Assembly: GCA_949752745.1 (NCBI GenBank) | Contig: OX457027.1 | Location: 87,069,720-87,133,719, forward strand | Length of the DNA stretch: 64,000 nt | Source of the DNA: Protula sp. h YS-2021 | Lineage: Eukaryota; Annelida; Polychaeta; Sabellida; Serpulidae | Direction of reading: 5' to 3' | Part shown: positions 1 to 11,699 of the stretch, piece after piece | Layout of the letters: each line of letters begins with the position of its first letter | How positions within the stretch are numbered: position 1 is the stretch's first letter | Made by a program: the position numbers and the translations under genes | The notes under the pieces: generated by a model | Told to the model about the DNA's origin: nothing | Database searches by the model: none | The model's input: only the letters and a program-made list of their open reading frames with translations

Positions 1-650
1 TTTCAGCCACTTCCTAATACTTCCTGATATTTGGGTTTTAAATTTTGATTTTTTTGCGTGAATTTGCAACTCGTCTTTGTGATTATCATGAGCAGAAACT
101 CTTATATTTTTCACCAAAATTATGACCATGAATCATAATAACTATACTCTCCGGCCTTTGACACCCATGCTATGAACGACATTGACCCACAGAAGCGACA
201 CCAGAAATTTGCTGTAGTCTGCTGCCGACTGAGATGAGTGGAAGAGAGTGCTTTTTATTGACCAGTCACCCTTTTTTTCTCTGACGGACGCTTACACAGT
301 TGCCGTCGGTCAGGTGACTGTTTTAGCGATGCTTGCGTACATGAGCGCCATCTAACCTCCACCCCAACCCTGTCTACGTCATCAGGAGGAGTGTTATAGC
401 ATGCCCCGATTCTACATTCAGCGTTTGGTTACGCCAATGAGGCACAGGCACACGGCAGTTATGAACACCATCGACAGACACACGCGCTGTTGCGACATGC
501 AGCAAAAACTTTGCAATAATAACATAATTTACCCCTGTATTTCTTTATCACAGCTGCTTATAATAGCAAAGTTGATTGCACTTAGCGGCAATCAACTTTG
601 CCATTATGTGGATAAAACATTAAGGTACAGAGTCCGCATCTATTGACACT
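1..650. other. Non-coding stretch, 3' side of the protease gene
   Basis: No coding signal is convincing here. The stretch lies downstream of the stop of the minus-strand protease exon and probably includes its 3' UTR. A minus-strand AATAAA is present near 253-258, which could be its polyadenylation signal. A perfect 13-bp inverted repeat sits at 566-601. Confidence 0.5.
566..601. repeat. Perfect 13-bp stem hairpin in presumed 3' UTR
   Basis: Arms 566-578 and 589-601 (GCAAAGTTGATTG and its complement) are separated by a 10-base loop. It begins about 50 bases past the protease stop on the minus strand, so it would be transcribed in the 3' UTR. No known element is recognised. Confidence 0.6.
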
Positions 651-2307
651 TCACTTATTATCGCACAGCGACTCAATGGCACAGGTTTCCCAGTCAGCAC
701 AGAGCCGCAGTTTCACATCACAATATTTCTCCACAGCCTCGAAACAATATGTCAAAAGAACAACCACTGTGGGGTTATAATGTATCGTACCATGAGGATC
801 CTTCCATTTATTGGCTCGTTTCGAAACGAGGCCAATAGCTTCGACCTCACCGTCTGCTCTGCGGATTACTAGAGACCCGCTGTCTCCAGGCATGGCAAAG
901 CAGTCCGTCTTTCCACTTGAAACAACCAGAAGACACCCCCTGCAGCTGTTTTCTCCCATGCGAGTGGAGTAATTAACTGATTTCACGATTCCTACTGTAT
1001 GTGGTGTGGTAGCTCCTACTTTTTCTACTTCTTTCCCTAGAAGTTTTTTCACTGGTCCCCAAAACACGCGCGGTGGAGACCCTCCGAAAGGCGATTGACC
1101 GGGGAGCACGAACATGCCACACGACCCAACGGAACAACTGCCGACTGCTGCCTGCAATGCTACCGGCCCGTCCAACCTGCTGCCTGGTGGTTTCAAAACG
1201 GTCTCCGCTAATCCTTTTCGCGACTGACCTTCAGCGCCATAAGTGGCGTACTTGCATTTCTTGGTCCCATTTGGTGTCGTAGCTCCTTCTTGTGCCTCGG
1301 CTGCCTCTTTTGCTACGGCTCCCTCTAGTGCCTCGGCTGCCTCTAGTATCTCGGCTCCTTCTGGTGCTTCGGCTCCCTCTAGTGCCTCGGCTGACTCTTT
1401 TGCTACGGCTCCCTCTAGTTCCTCGGCTCCCTCTAGTGTCTCGGCTCCCTCTAGCGCCTCGGCTCCTTCTGGTGCCTCGGCTCCCTCTAGCGCCTCGGCT
1501 CCTCCTGGTGCCTCGGCTCCCTCTGGTGCCTCGGCTCCCTCTAGCGCTTCGGCTCCCTCTAGCGCCTCGGCCCCTTCTGGTGCCTTGCCCTTCTCCGGCG
1601 CTTCGGCTCCTGGCGTCTCAGCTGCCTCTGGCGCCTGTGCTCCTTTTTGTACCTCGACCTCACGTGGCGCCTTCCCCCTCTTTGGCGCCTCGTCTTTTAT
1701 TTTTGGCGACGACTTTTGTACCGGCACAAATGAGATGTCAACCGCTATCCTTCTCGTTGTTATTCCTAGCTCATTTTTCTGGTTGAAGCCACCGCATACA
1801 CCTTCACTTTCGAGTCCGACGTGCTTAACCATGACATCGCCACTATTCTCGTAAGTATCTTCACAAAAATACTGACCTTCAATCTTACCAAAACTTATAT
1901 CTCGAGTATTTGGCATCTCGCCAAATATGTGCCCCGCAGTAATTATGGTCAATGGTTTGGATTTGGTCGGATCGCTGGTATGTTCTGCAAAGCATGCAAC
2001 TGTACCATAGCCTAGTTTTTCATCTTTTGAAAATGATGCCTTTTTAGTTCTTTTATTGGGCTGTATGATGTCTTCAGCAATTTCCTTATTTGGAGCGTTA
2101 CATATTGCTGCTCCCCTCTGCACACTGAATTCTGAGGTGTCCTCTTGCTCAACAAAAATTAAGACGTCATCAAGTCGCAGGTTTGCATTTTTGAAAATAT
2201 GCGCACATTTATCGTGCAGAAATCGGCGAATGTCTTCTTTGTGGTTTTTTAGTACGTCGACCACTATTTTGTTGTCGTAAACATACATGCCTTCATAACC
2301 CACAGGC
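651..2307 (-). CDS. Trypsin-like serine protease with low-complexity insert, terminal exon
   Basis: A PA-clan (chymotrypsin-fold) serine peptidase is inferred from the three catalytic motifs in order. Numbering is on the 559-residue open frame: His134 in ITAGH, Asp198 in VDISFVPV, and Ser484 in PGDSGSLV. Between Asp and Ser lies a roughly 150-residue Glu/Ala/Gly-rich repeat (units such as EGAEA/PEGAEA), presumably disordered. No signal peptide is visible in this exon. The frame runs to 2330, but a pyrimidine-rich tract ending in CAG puts the splice acceptor at 2308-2309, so the true exon starts at 2307 and upstream exons lie beyond it, unidentified. It ends with TGA at 651-653. Substrate and process are unknown. 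The opposite-strand frames across the repeat are mirror artefacts. The protease fold is fairly sure; activity is not. Confidence 0.75.
1280..1680 (-). repeat. GC-rich in-frame repeat inside protease exon
   Basis: Degenerate tandem repeat based on 12- to 15-base units encoding Gly-Ala-Glu-Ala/Pro on the minus strand. It keeps the reading frame, so it appears to be tolerated as a variable-length protein linker. It also opens long frames on the plus strand (Ser/Ala/Pro-rich), which I do not regard as genes. Confidence 0.75.
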
Positions 2308-2330
2308 CTGAAACGAAAAATATACAACAA

Positions 2331-2500
2331 ATGCAGTATGTACTAGATACATGGCCAGATTCAGATTATTATTCATTTCCACAATTTTCTCTGTTGTTTT
2401 GTATTTCAAAATGGAGTCTTTTGAAGCAAGAATTAATTAGCACATGGTAAAAAACATTTAATATGGTTTTACATGCAATATTTGCAAAACAATAAAAAAA
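2331..2500. other. Intron or intergenic sequence
   Basis: AT-rich sequence upstream of the protease terminal exon; presumably its intron. Nothing else is recognisable before the Helitron terminus at 2501. Confidence 0.4.
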
Positions 2501-2579
2501 CTAGACCGTTTTTGCTACCGAGTAGCGAAAATTAAACATTGGGCCACAAAAAATATGATTCTGAACTCTCAAAATTCAA

Positions 2580-3420
2580 AATTGAGCATGGACTAGGAGG
2601 TCAAGGTCACTGAGGTACGTCTTGCAGATCGCCTTTTAGGCCCAAAATGTCCCAAATAAGCTCAAAATCGCTCTGTCTCTAACCGCTTTCGAGATAGGGG
2701 TCAACTTCCGGTTTTTCACATTAACCGTAACCGAGGAGGTCAAGGTCAGCGAGGTATCTCTTACATATCGTTTTCTAAGTTCAAAGAGTCGAAAATAGCC
2801 TCTCAAAATCACTCTATCTTTAACCGTTTTCGGGATAAAGTTTAAATTCAGGTTCCGGACATGGACTTTGACCATGGACATGGACTTTGACCATGACCGA
2901 GGAGGGCAAGGTCACTGAGGTACCTCTTACATATCCTCTTTTAGGCCCAAAAAGTCGAAAATAAGCTAAAAATCGCTCATCTCTAACTGTTTCCGAGACA
3001 ATGGTCAACTTCTAGTTTTTCACCTTGACCATGATCGAGAAGGTCAAGGTCCCCAAGGTACCTCTTACATATCGTTTCTTAGGCCCAAAGGGTCGATAAT
3101 AACCTCAAAATCGCTCTATCTCTAACCGTTTTCCCGATAGTGGTCAACTTCCTGTTTTTCATCTTGACCATGACCGAGGAGGTCAAGGTTACCGAGGTAC
3201 CTCTTACATATGGTCTTTTAAGCCCAAACGGTCCGAAATAACCCCAAAATCGCTCTATCTCTAACCGTTTTCCAGACAATGGTCAACTTCCGGTTTTTCA
3301 TCTTAACCATGACCAAGGAGCTCAAGGTCACCGAGGTATCTCTTACATATGGTCTTTTAGGCCCAAAGGGTCGAAAATAACCTCAAAATCTCTAACCGTT
3401 TTCGGGATAATGATCAATTT
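2580..3420 (-). repeat. ~143-bp satellite array, about six copies
   Basis: Each unit contains a GAGGTCAAGGTCA block, a stretch reading as pyrimidine-rich on this strand, and a CTCTAACCGTTTTCG block. Same family as 9680-10100 and, inverted, 12480-15010. Small frames inside (for example 2636-2881 and 3079-3279 minus) repeat the same peptide and are not genes. Confidence 0.85.
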
Positions 3421-3429
3421 CTTTTAGGT

Positions 3430-4325
<896 letters not shown>

Positions 4326-4837
4326 GATGTTCCCCCGACTATTTGTCTTGCAGGAGTTTTCTTGAAAATATTTTAAGAAAAAAATGTAGAGCTCAACGAA
4401 AATCGGGCGATACCTTGTCGTCCTCTATAGGTTTCCAAAATTTCGTCTTCCTGCTTCAGATTGTAGGAGTAATTTTCAGGAAATCGTCCAAGCAAACAAA
4501 AAAAAAGGAGGATAAAAGGGAAAAATTAAGAAACTTTCAGAATAACTACAAAACTTTTACTCATTTGAAATAGAAGTTTACATGTACGAAAAATAACTTG
4601 GCAAAAACGTTGGGGTTGCTTTTGGGTTGTGAGCCCGAAGTCCGTATATTCAGCGTTACTATTAGGGATATTCAACGTTAGTATTAGGGAAACGATGGAA
4701 CTGGACCACCCATGACGTCATAATGACGTATCAGAACACTCTTTTATTACGCCCATTGGCGCTGAGTCATACTATGTGTGACACCCATTATGACGTCATA
4801 ATAGGCGGCGTAACCATGGTGAGGAAGTGAGGACCCA

Positions 4838-4854
4838 CCCCCCCCCCCCCCCCC
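4838..4854. repeat. Poly-C tract in left TIR of element 1
   Basis: Run of C inside the left inverted repeat; matching poly-G runs occur at 8518-8534 in the right repeat, beside a duplicated block GGCACATAGTATGTCCTAGG (8536-8586). Confidence 0.9.
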
Positions 4855-4979
4855 AGAAGAGCAAAATTCAGCCAAATCAGCAAAAAAGTGGTGGACGAAG
4901 TCCAAATGATATAAAAGGATGGGCGAGACCTCACTCATATTAACGATTGATACAACAATGGCAGCAAGTTCAGTAAGTG

Positions 4980-5980
4980 GTTATAGACTATTTCCATAGG
5001 TGGTTATAAGCATTATTGAAACTTTTTAAAGAAGTTAAAAAGTGAGATAACTTCCGTTATGGTTGACCGATTTGCATAAAAATTTTACCGTTTGATTCAG
5101 TTTGATATCTAGTTTTGCTATAAAGAAGTCACAGGCTATTTGCACAAGTAGCTGTATGCATAATTTTGGCATGCCGCCATTCTGACTTTTGAAAAAGTGA
5201 AAAAGTGAGATAACTTTCGCTATAGTTGACCGATTTGAATGAAAATTTTACCGTTTGATTCAGTTTTATATATCGTTTTGCTATAAAGTAGTCATAGCCT
5301 ATTTGCACAGGTGGTTGTATGCATAATTTTGACATACCGCCATTTTAACTAACAAAAAAGTGAAAAAGTGAGATAACTTCCGTTATGATTAATCGATTTT
5401 CATGAAAATTTTACCGTTTGATTCAGTTTGATATCTAGTTTTAACATTAAATAGTCACAGGCTATTTGCACAGGTGGCTGTATGCATTATTTTGGCATGC
5501 AGTTATTTTAACTTTTAAAAAAAGTGAAAAAGTGAGATAACGTTCGCTATAGCTGACCGATTTGAATGAAAATTTTACCGTTTGATTAAGTTTTCTGTCT
5601 AGTTATAATATAAAGTAGTTATAGGCTATTTGAGCAGGTGGCTGTATGCATAATTGATTCACCTTAAAATTTTAACTTTAAAAAAGTGAAAGATTTTAGG
5701 TAACTTCCGTTATGGTTAACCGACTTGAATGAAAATTTCACCGTTTGATTCAGTTTTATGTCTAGTTTTAATATTAAGCAGTCATATGGCTATTGGAACA
5801 AATGGCTGTATATATAATTGATTCACCTTAAAATTTTAACTTTAAAAAAGTGAAAAAGTGAGATAACTTTGGTTATGGTTAACCGATTTGAATAAAAGTT
5901 TTACCGTTTGATCCCGATTTATGTCTAGTTTTGGCATAAAGTGGTCATAGGCTTTTTGCACATCTTGCTATAAGCACAAT
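4980..5980. repeat. ~163-bp subterminal tandem repeats, about six copies
   Basis: Units recur at 163-164 bp spacing (AAGTGAGATAACTT near 5041, 5204, 5367, 5531 and two more). The same units recur inverted at 7780-8360 in the right repeat and, diverged, in element 3 (36660-37145). They have no coding value. Confidence 0.85.
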
Positions 5981-6109
5981 TTTCGTGTGGGGGAAGAGCA
6001 CACAATTCACAGATGTATTCGAATGGCAAACCCATTCAAAGATGCGTTCGAATAATCAGCCCATTCAAAGACGTGTTCAAATTATTTTTGGAACATATTA
6101 CGTCGTTGT

Positions 6110-6366
6110 ATTGTTCAACCAGTTGTTCAACAAGTTGTTGTACAACAACTGTTCAACAAATTGTTCAACAAGTTGTTCAACAAGCTGTCGTTTAACATGA
6201 TAAACATGTTCAACATGTTGTTCAACATGTTCAACATATTCAGCATGTTGTTCAACAAGTTGAACATGAACAAAATGTTCAACATGTTGTTGAACATGTT
6301 CAAGTTCAACATGTTGTTCAACAAGTTGTTGTTCAACAAGCTGTACAACATTTGTTCTACAAGTTG
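6110..6366. repeat. 9-bp palindrome-rich array, left TIR of element 1
   Basis: Tandem variants of GTTCAACAT / GTTCAACAA, with AACATGTT and AACAAGTTGTT cores. It abuts the upstream region of the zinc-finger pseudogene. The matching inverted array is at 7340-7660. Confidence 0.9.
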
Positions 6367-6432
6367 TTGTTATATCTAAACTGTGTTTAGCGACTTTCTC
6401 ATCATTTGAAAAGTGTATGTTGAACCGAAAGG

Positions 6433-7177
6433 ATGTATAACTGCAACATTTGTTTGAAATCTTATAACGGGCCACAAAGTTTTAAAAGGATGCTCATACT
6501 GCAGAAGGAGAAGTGGAGATAGATATGGAAAACCCTGTAAAACTCCCTATCACTGAAACTTCAGATGAGTCTTCTATGGAAAGTCAAAGCGTCAACATGG
6601 CTGAAAAGTATGCACATGCTTGTACAGAATGTGGTGCATTATACAACAGTCAAGAAGCTTTGTTGAACCATATGGAGCAGTGTGATGAGAGCGTTGATGA
6701 CCGCAGTTCAGACAGCAGTTCTGACAGAAGTTCTGACAGTGAGTCAGAAACAGACTCTGTTTGGTATGATATGGTCCAAGAAGTCTATGATGAATATGAT
6801 GCCAAATTCCAGAAAAGGTTTCAGAATATGAAGAACAAGGGCTTGAAGATGCGCGTGAAATAGCAAGTGATGACCTTCGACCTATTTATAAGCATGGACT
6901 AAAACAACTGTTTATGAGATTATTCAAATATACTCAACGTCTAGAACAAAGCCACCATTTTCAAACCATTTTAGAGGAAGCTAATTACTTTGTTGATAAA
7001 AAACATTACAAGTATTCAAAGGCACTAAAGGCGGCTATAAGAAGAAACTATGCATTTTTTGAAGAGCTACTAGATCAGGAAGAAGACGAAGAGGAGGAGG
7101 AGGAGGACGACGACGACGACAGCAGTGATGAAGAAAGTGATATGGACAGTGAACAGAGTGAAACAGAAGAAAAATAG
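6433..7177 (+). pseudogene. Zinc-finger gene of element 1, two frameshifts
   Basis: Homologous along its length to the minus-strand gene at 24839-25570. The ATG at 6433 opens with MYNCNIC, a first CxxC pair. The frame breaks near 6490, continues in another frame through a C2HC finger (CTEC...H...C) and a Ser/Asp/Glu stretch, breaks again near 6820 where one A is missing relative to the copy in element 2, and ends in the shared C-terminal block (KHYKYSKALKAAIRRN) and an acidic tail. A polyadenylation signal follows at 7199. With two frameshifts it cannot give the full protein. The role in the parent element is unknown; a DNA-binding regulator is one possibility. Confidence 0.8.
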
Positions 7178-7198
7178 ACTTATTTGACTAAACTGTAC

Positions 7199-7204
7199 AA
7201 TAAA
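7199..7204 (+). terminator. Polyadenylation signal AATAAA
   Basis: Canonical hexamer 22 bases past the stop of the zinc-finger pseudogene, so the gene once had an ordinary Pol II 3' end. Confidence 0.7.
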
Positions 7205-7339
7205 GACTTTGTAAATCAACAAATGTTGTAATATTTTATTGATTTAAGCGCTATGTATTTAAGTGTATCAACAAAACTATTCAATATATGTCTTGCTTTT
7301 TTCTGAATTAGCTGCTATTCTTGTTGCATCAATTGCTTG

Positions 7340-7660
7340 AACTACAACTTGTTGAATAACAACTTGTTGAACAACAACTTGTTGAACAACATGTTAAACA
7401 AATGTTGTACAACTTGTTGAACAATAACTTGTTGAACATGTTGAACATGTTCAACTTGTCCAACAACATATTGAACATATTGAACATGTTCAAGAGCATG
7501 TTGAACATGTTCAGCATGTTGAATATGTTGAACATGTTCAACAACATGTTGGACATTTTGAACATATTCAACTTGTCTTACAACAATTTGTTGACCAATT
7601 GTTGTAAAACAACTTGTTGAACAACTTGTTGAAAAACTTGTTGAACAATACCACGACATA
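7340..7660. repeat. 9-bp palindrome-rich array, right TIR of element 1
   Basis: Variants of GTTGAACAT, GTTGAACAA and GTTCAACAT, inverted counterpart of 6110-6366. The Asn/Leu/Met-rich frames across it are translation artefacts of the repeat. Confidence 0.9.
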
Positions 7661-8787
7661 ATATGTTCCAAAAATTTGAACACGTCTTTGAATGGGCTGC
7701 TCATTCGAAAACATCTTTGAGTGGGGGGCTTGCCATTCGAGCACATCTTTGAATGGTGTGCTCTTCCCCCACACTACGCTTATAGCCACTTTATACCAAA
7801 ACTAGACATAAAACTGGATCAAACGGTTAAACTTTCATTCAAATCGGTCAAACATGACGAAAGTTATCGACTTTTTTCCCTTTTAAAAGTTAAAAATTTA
7901 AGGTGAAAATATTATGCATAAAACTGAACCAAACGGTAAATTTTCATTCAAATCGGTCAGCTATAGCGAAAGTTATCTCACTTTTTTTAAAGTTAAAATG
8001 GCGGCATGTCAAAATTATACATACAACCACCTGTGCAAATAGCCTGTGACTACTTTATAACACAAATAGATATAAAACTGAATCAAACGGTAAAATTTTC
8101 ATTCAAATCGGTCAACAATAGCGAAAGTTATCTCACTTTTTCACTTTTTTAAAGTTAAAATGGCGGCATGTCAAAATTGTGCATAAAACCACCTGTTCAA
8201 ATAGCCTGTGACTTCTTTATAGCAAAACTAGATATCAAACTGAATCAAACGGTAAAATTTTTATGCAAATCGGTCAACCATAACGGAAGTTATCTCACTT
8301 TTTAACTTTTTTAAAAAGTTTCAATTATGCTTATAACCACCTATGGAAATAGTCTATAACCACTTACTGAACTAGCTGCCATTGTTGTTGCTTCAATCTT
8401 TAATATAAGTGGAGTCTCGCCTATCCTTTTATACCACTTAGACTTCGTCAGAAATGGTGTATAACTCGCTAAGCACCACTTTTTTGGCTGATTTGGCTGA
8501 ATTTTGCTCTCCTGGGGAGGGGGGGGGGGGGGGTCGGCACATAGTATGTCCTAGGGGGGGTGGGGTCGGCACATAGTATGTCCTAGGGGGAGGTCCTCAC
8601 TTTCTCACCATGGTTACACCGCCTATTATGACGTCATAATGGGCTCCACACATAGTATGACTCGCCACTGTTTTAAAGCGCCCATGGGCGTAATAAAATA
8701 GTGTTCTGGGCGTAATAAAACATTCCCTATGACGTCATTATGACGTCATAGGTGGTCCAGTTCTATTGTTTCCCTACTACTAACTTT

Positions 8788-9590
8788 GCGCTAAAGACAT
8801 TCATGAGGCGTCGGAGTAGGTTGCGTTTTGGTTGCGACCAAAAACCACATCTAACCAAAGTTATTTATCCAGTATCTACGTATCATTGTGTTATTAGACA
8901 TTGGTAAGATATTGTTCTGCGTCACCACCAAATTACAACCAGAGCCAATGTCATGGTTTAGTCGGATAGACATATTTAGTGGGTATATGCACGAATTTCC
9001 GTTTTCTTATTTCAAGGTATTCCGGAATGTAGTCTATATGCACTCCAAGTCTGTAGTGTTTTTCTAATTATAGATTAAATGGAAAATAACGTATGTACTT
9101 TAACAAGTCAACATTTTTATCGCTCTGATAGAAATCAGTTAGCTGGTGAAATTGCGAAGCGCGAGGACTGCATTTGCTGGTGTGGAAGGGGAGCCGGAGG
9201 TGGTAGTGATTGTTATTTGTCTATAAAATTAAAAACACGATAAGACTAATATAACGTGACTTGCTTGGGATGGGGATGGGGAGGCTGCGTCCTCAGTAGG
9301 GTAAAAGTGGGGGGTTAAAACACCGTCTCTCTATAAAGTGTTTTATGAAGTGTTTTAGAACCCCCATGGGGGTTTTGGCCCAGATGACTATTTATAGAGC
9401 AGGCTGACTTTATGACGCGCGCTCTTTTCATGCCGATTTATGATAGCGGTGTAATGGAAATGAAAATGTCAGGATTATGTCCACCGAAACCTGGCGAGAT
9501 TCCATGGAATTTTTAGCCAATTGGAAACATGTCCATTGGAGAAGTTTCCACACTGAGCGACATACACCATCATATTTAATATCTTGTACA
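8788..9590. other. Unassigned sequence between elements
   Basis: No gene or repeat family recognised. A plus-strand frame at 9477-9734 crosses into a Helitron terminus and is not credible. Confidence 0.35.
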
Positions 9591-9591
9591 A

Positions 9592-10110
9592 CTAGACCGT
9601 TTTCTCTACCGAGTAGCGAAAATTACACTTGGGACAACGAAAAATACGATTATGTACTCTCAAAATTCAAAATTCGGCATGAATCTCTAACCGTTTTCGA
9701 GAGTAATGGTAAACTTCCGTTCTTTTCACCTTGACCATGACCGAAGAGGTCAAGGTCACTGAGGTACCTCTTATATACCGTCTTTTAGGTCCAAAGAGTC
9801 GAAAATAACCTCAAAAATGCCCCATCTCTAACAGTTTTCGAGTTAATAGTCAACTTAAGGATTTGAACTTTGACTATGGCCGAGGAGGTCAAGGTCACCG
9901 ATGTACCTCTTACATATCGTGTATTATGCCCAAATTCGCTATCTCTAAATGTTTTCGAGATAATGTTCAACTTCCGGTTTTTAGATTGACCATGATCAAG
10001 GAGATCAAGGTCACTGAGGTACCTCTTACATATCCTCTGTTAGACCCAAAGACTCGAAAATAAGCTCAAAATGGCTCCATCTCTAACCATTTCCAAGATA
10101 ATGGCCATGG
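9592..10110 (-). mobile_element. Second Helitron-like 3' end with satellite units
   Basis: On the minus strand: hairpin CGCTACTCGGTAG, then CTAG (9592-9595) followed by T, as at 2501. Roughly three satellite units with GGTCAAGGTCA follow (9730-10060). The 5' limit is not visible. No helicase gene is present. Confidence 0.6.
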
Positions 10111-10205
10111 TAAAAAATACAGATATCATGTCTCCTCATCCTCTATCAGAGAGCCAATTTTCATGTTTCCATGTGAAACATCGTAAACTAAAAACATTTA
10201 AAAAG

Positions 10206-10207
<2 letters not shown>

Positions 10208-10256
<49 letters not shown>
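10208..10256. repeat. (TA)n microsatellite
   Basis: Uninterrupted TA run of about 49 bp. Confidence 0.97.
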
Positions 10257-10259
<3 letters not shown>

Positions 10260-10600
10260 GAACAGACAGACGAACGGACATGCCACAAATTGAACCCCAG
10301 TTGCACATCTGCACTACATATACTTCCTTCCTATAAGGTTTGGTGAAGATCCAATAAAGATAGATATCGCCCGGACAAGAAAAAAGTTTAAAGTGCGACA
10401 GACGGACAGACAAATGGATATGGGCCAAATTGAACCCAACGTTGCACATCTATACTATATATACTTTCTTTCTATTAGGTTTGGTGAAGATCTGATAAAT
10501 ACTTTTTGAGATATCGCCCGGACAAGAAAAAAGTTGAAAGTACGACGGACAGACAGACGGACTGATATGGGATAAATTGAACACCTTGTTGCACATCTGC
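10260..10600 (+). repeat. ~170-bp tandem repeat with ACGGACAGACAGACGG motif
   Basis: Two copies and part of a third containing AGATATCGCCCGGACAAGAA, a GACGGACAGACAG tract and ATTGAACCC...GTTGCACATCTGCACT. A related fragment is at 11845-11935, on the other side of the pogo-type remains, so that element may lie within one repeat-rich block. Confidence 0.8.
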
Positions 10601-11129
10601 ACTGCAGGGAAGAGCGGGTTAAGTTGTGCAGGTGGGTTGTGCACCCATTGGTATCTCATAATGTACCCATATAAGATTATGCTTATTTTGTCCACCAGTC
10701 GCGAGTATCGAATAGATGTGTCCTCGTTTCCACATATCAGATTTACTCATCACGGATTTTGCAAAAAAGATATTTATTCATTTTTTACCGGAAAAGTGAA
10801 ATTTCAGATATTACCTTTGGAACGTTCTTAAAGGTAAGTTATTATAGATTATGATTTTATTTATTTTTACAAAACGGTTTAGTACTCCTTTTTAATTTTA
10901 AAAAGTTTCAATGACCTTTCTTTCACACTTCATGGATGGCACCATGGAGGGTATCGAAGGTCAAGGACGGGGTAAGTTGTTCAATGCTCATGGGGTAAAT
11001 TGTTCAATTGGGCCAAAGTATGTGAGTTCGAAACCCGTACAAAACCTTGTTCCAAATGTTATTTAAAATACATTTTTATTGTTTTCAGGTGTGAGTATAT
11101 GATTACCGGAGTTCGTGGAAAAGGCTTAT

Positions 11130-11680
11130 ATGAGTGCCTCAAAATATTGTGTCTGGCTTCAAGGCAACCGGTATTTGCCCCCTCAATCCGGATGTTTTTG
11201 GGGCACAGGAATTTGGCCCATCGGATGTAACAGAACCGACCAAATCCTACCAAAAATGGCCAACTATCAGCGAATCAAGACGTCCCTAGCACCTCCAATG
11301 AAAATGAACCTCCAATAGTATAGCTGAATCATAATCAACCTCCAATTTTGGAGATTGCAGAGGGATACAACATAGAAATTCCTCCCTCCATCCCTCCTCG
11401 AGATCCTCCATCCCTGGACTCTTCCACATATGTTACGCCTTCTGATATTTGATCTTTTCCAAAGGCCACTGTGCGAAAAGGCAAAACAAGGAGACAACGA
11501 GGTAAAACGGTGATCTTGACATCAACACCTGAAATACGTGAATTATTAGAGGCGGAAAACCAAGAAACGGCTAAGAAGAAGGAAATTGGGACAAGAAAAG
11601 GCAAAAAACGAGGCCCAGTACCTAAGCCTTCTACAAGTAGAGTAGCATTAGAACAAAGTTCAGATTCTGAGAGTGACTAA
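11130..11680 (+). pseudogene. pogo/Tigger-type DDE transposase, C-terminal remnant
   Basis: In one frame 11155-11240 encodes GFKATGICPLNPDVFG and EFGPSDVTEP, matching the end of the DDE_1 catalytic domain of pogo/jerky transposases (GIYPFN.D.F...DFAP...VT). After in-frame stops near 11324 and 11449, the tail 11450-11680 carries the family's linker (SFPKA..RKGK..RGKTVILTSTPE) and a Lys-rich, Ser/Glu-rich end. The N-terminal DNA-binding region and most of the catalytic core are not visible upstream. A dead fragment; its family is recognised from memory of conserved motifs. Confidence 0.7.
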
Positions 11681-11699
11681 AATCAAAATAATAAAAGAT

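Larger units (their letters stand above)
4680..8781. mobile_element. Polinton-like non-autonomous TIR element 1
   Basis: The left end reads AGTATTAGGGAAACGATGG and the right end, inverted, AGTAGTAGGGAAACAATAG, followed on both sides by ACTGGACCACC. Flanks are AACGTT (4674-4679) and AACTTT (8782-8787), a 6-bp duplication with one mismatch. AG termini, short terminal tandem triplets and 6-bp duplications are typical of Polinton/Maverick elements. The inverted repeats are long (roughly 4680-6363 and 7340-8781) and hold ~163-bp tandem repeats, poly-C tracts, TGACGTCA palindromes and arrays of GTTGAACAT. The only gene is a broken zinc-finger gene. No polymerase B, integrase, ATPase or capsid gene is present, so movement would need help in trans. 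Length is 4.1 kb against the usual 15-20 kb. Family assignment is inference from the ends. Confidence 0.7.

Noticed and set aside
401..646. 81-residue plus-strand frame
   Set aside because: No motif; it overlaps the probable 3' UTR of the minus-strand protease gene.
1243..1854. Long Ser/Ala/Pro-rich plus-strand frames opposite the protease exon
   Set aside because: They mirror the minus-strand Gly-Ala-Glu repeat; the protease frame has catalytic motifs and a splice acceptor, the plus frames have none.
6098..6475. Gln/His/Val-rich minus-strand frame over the element 1 array
   Set aside because: Same repeat artefact.
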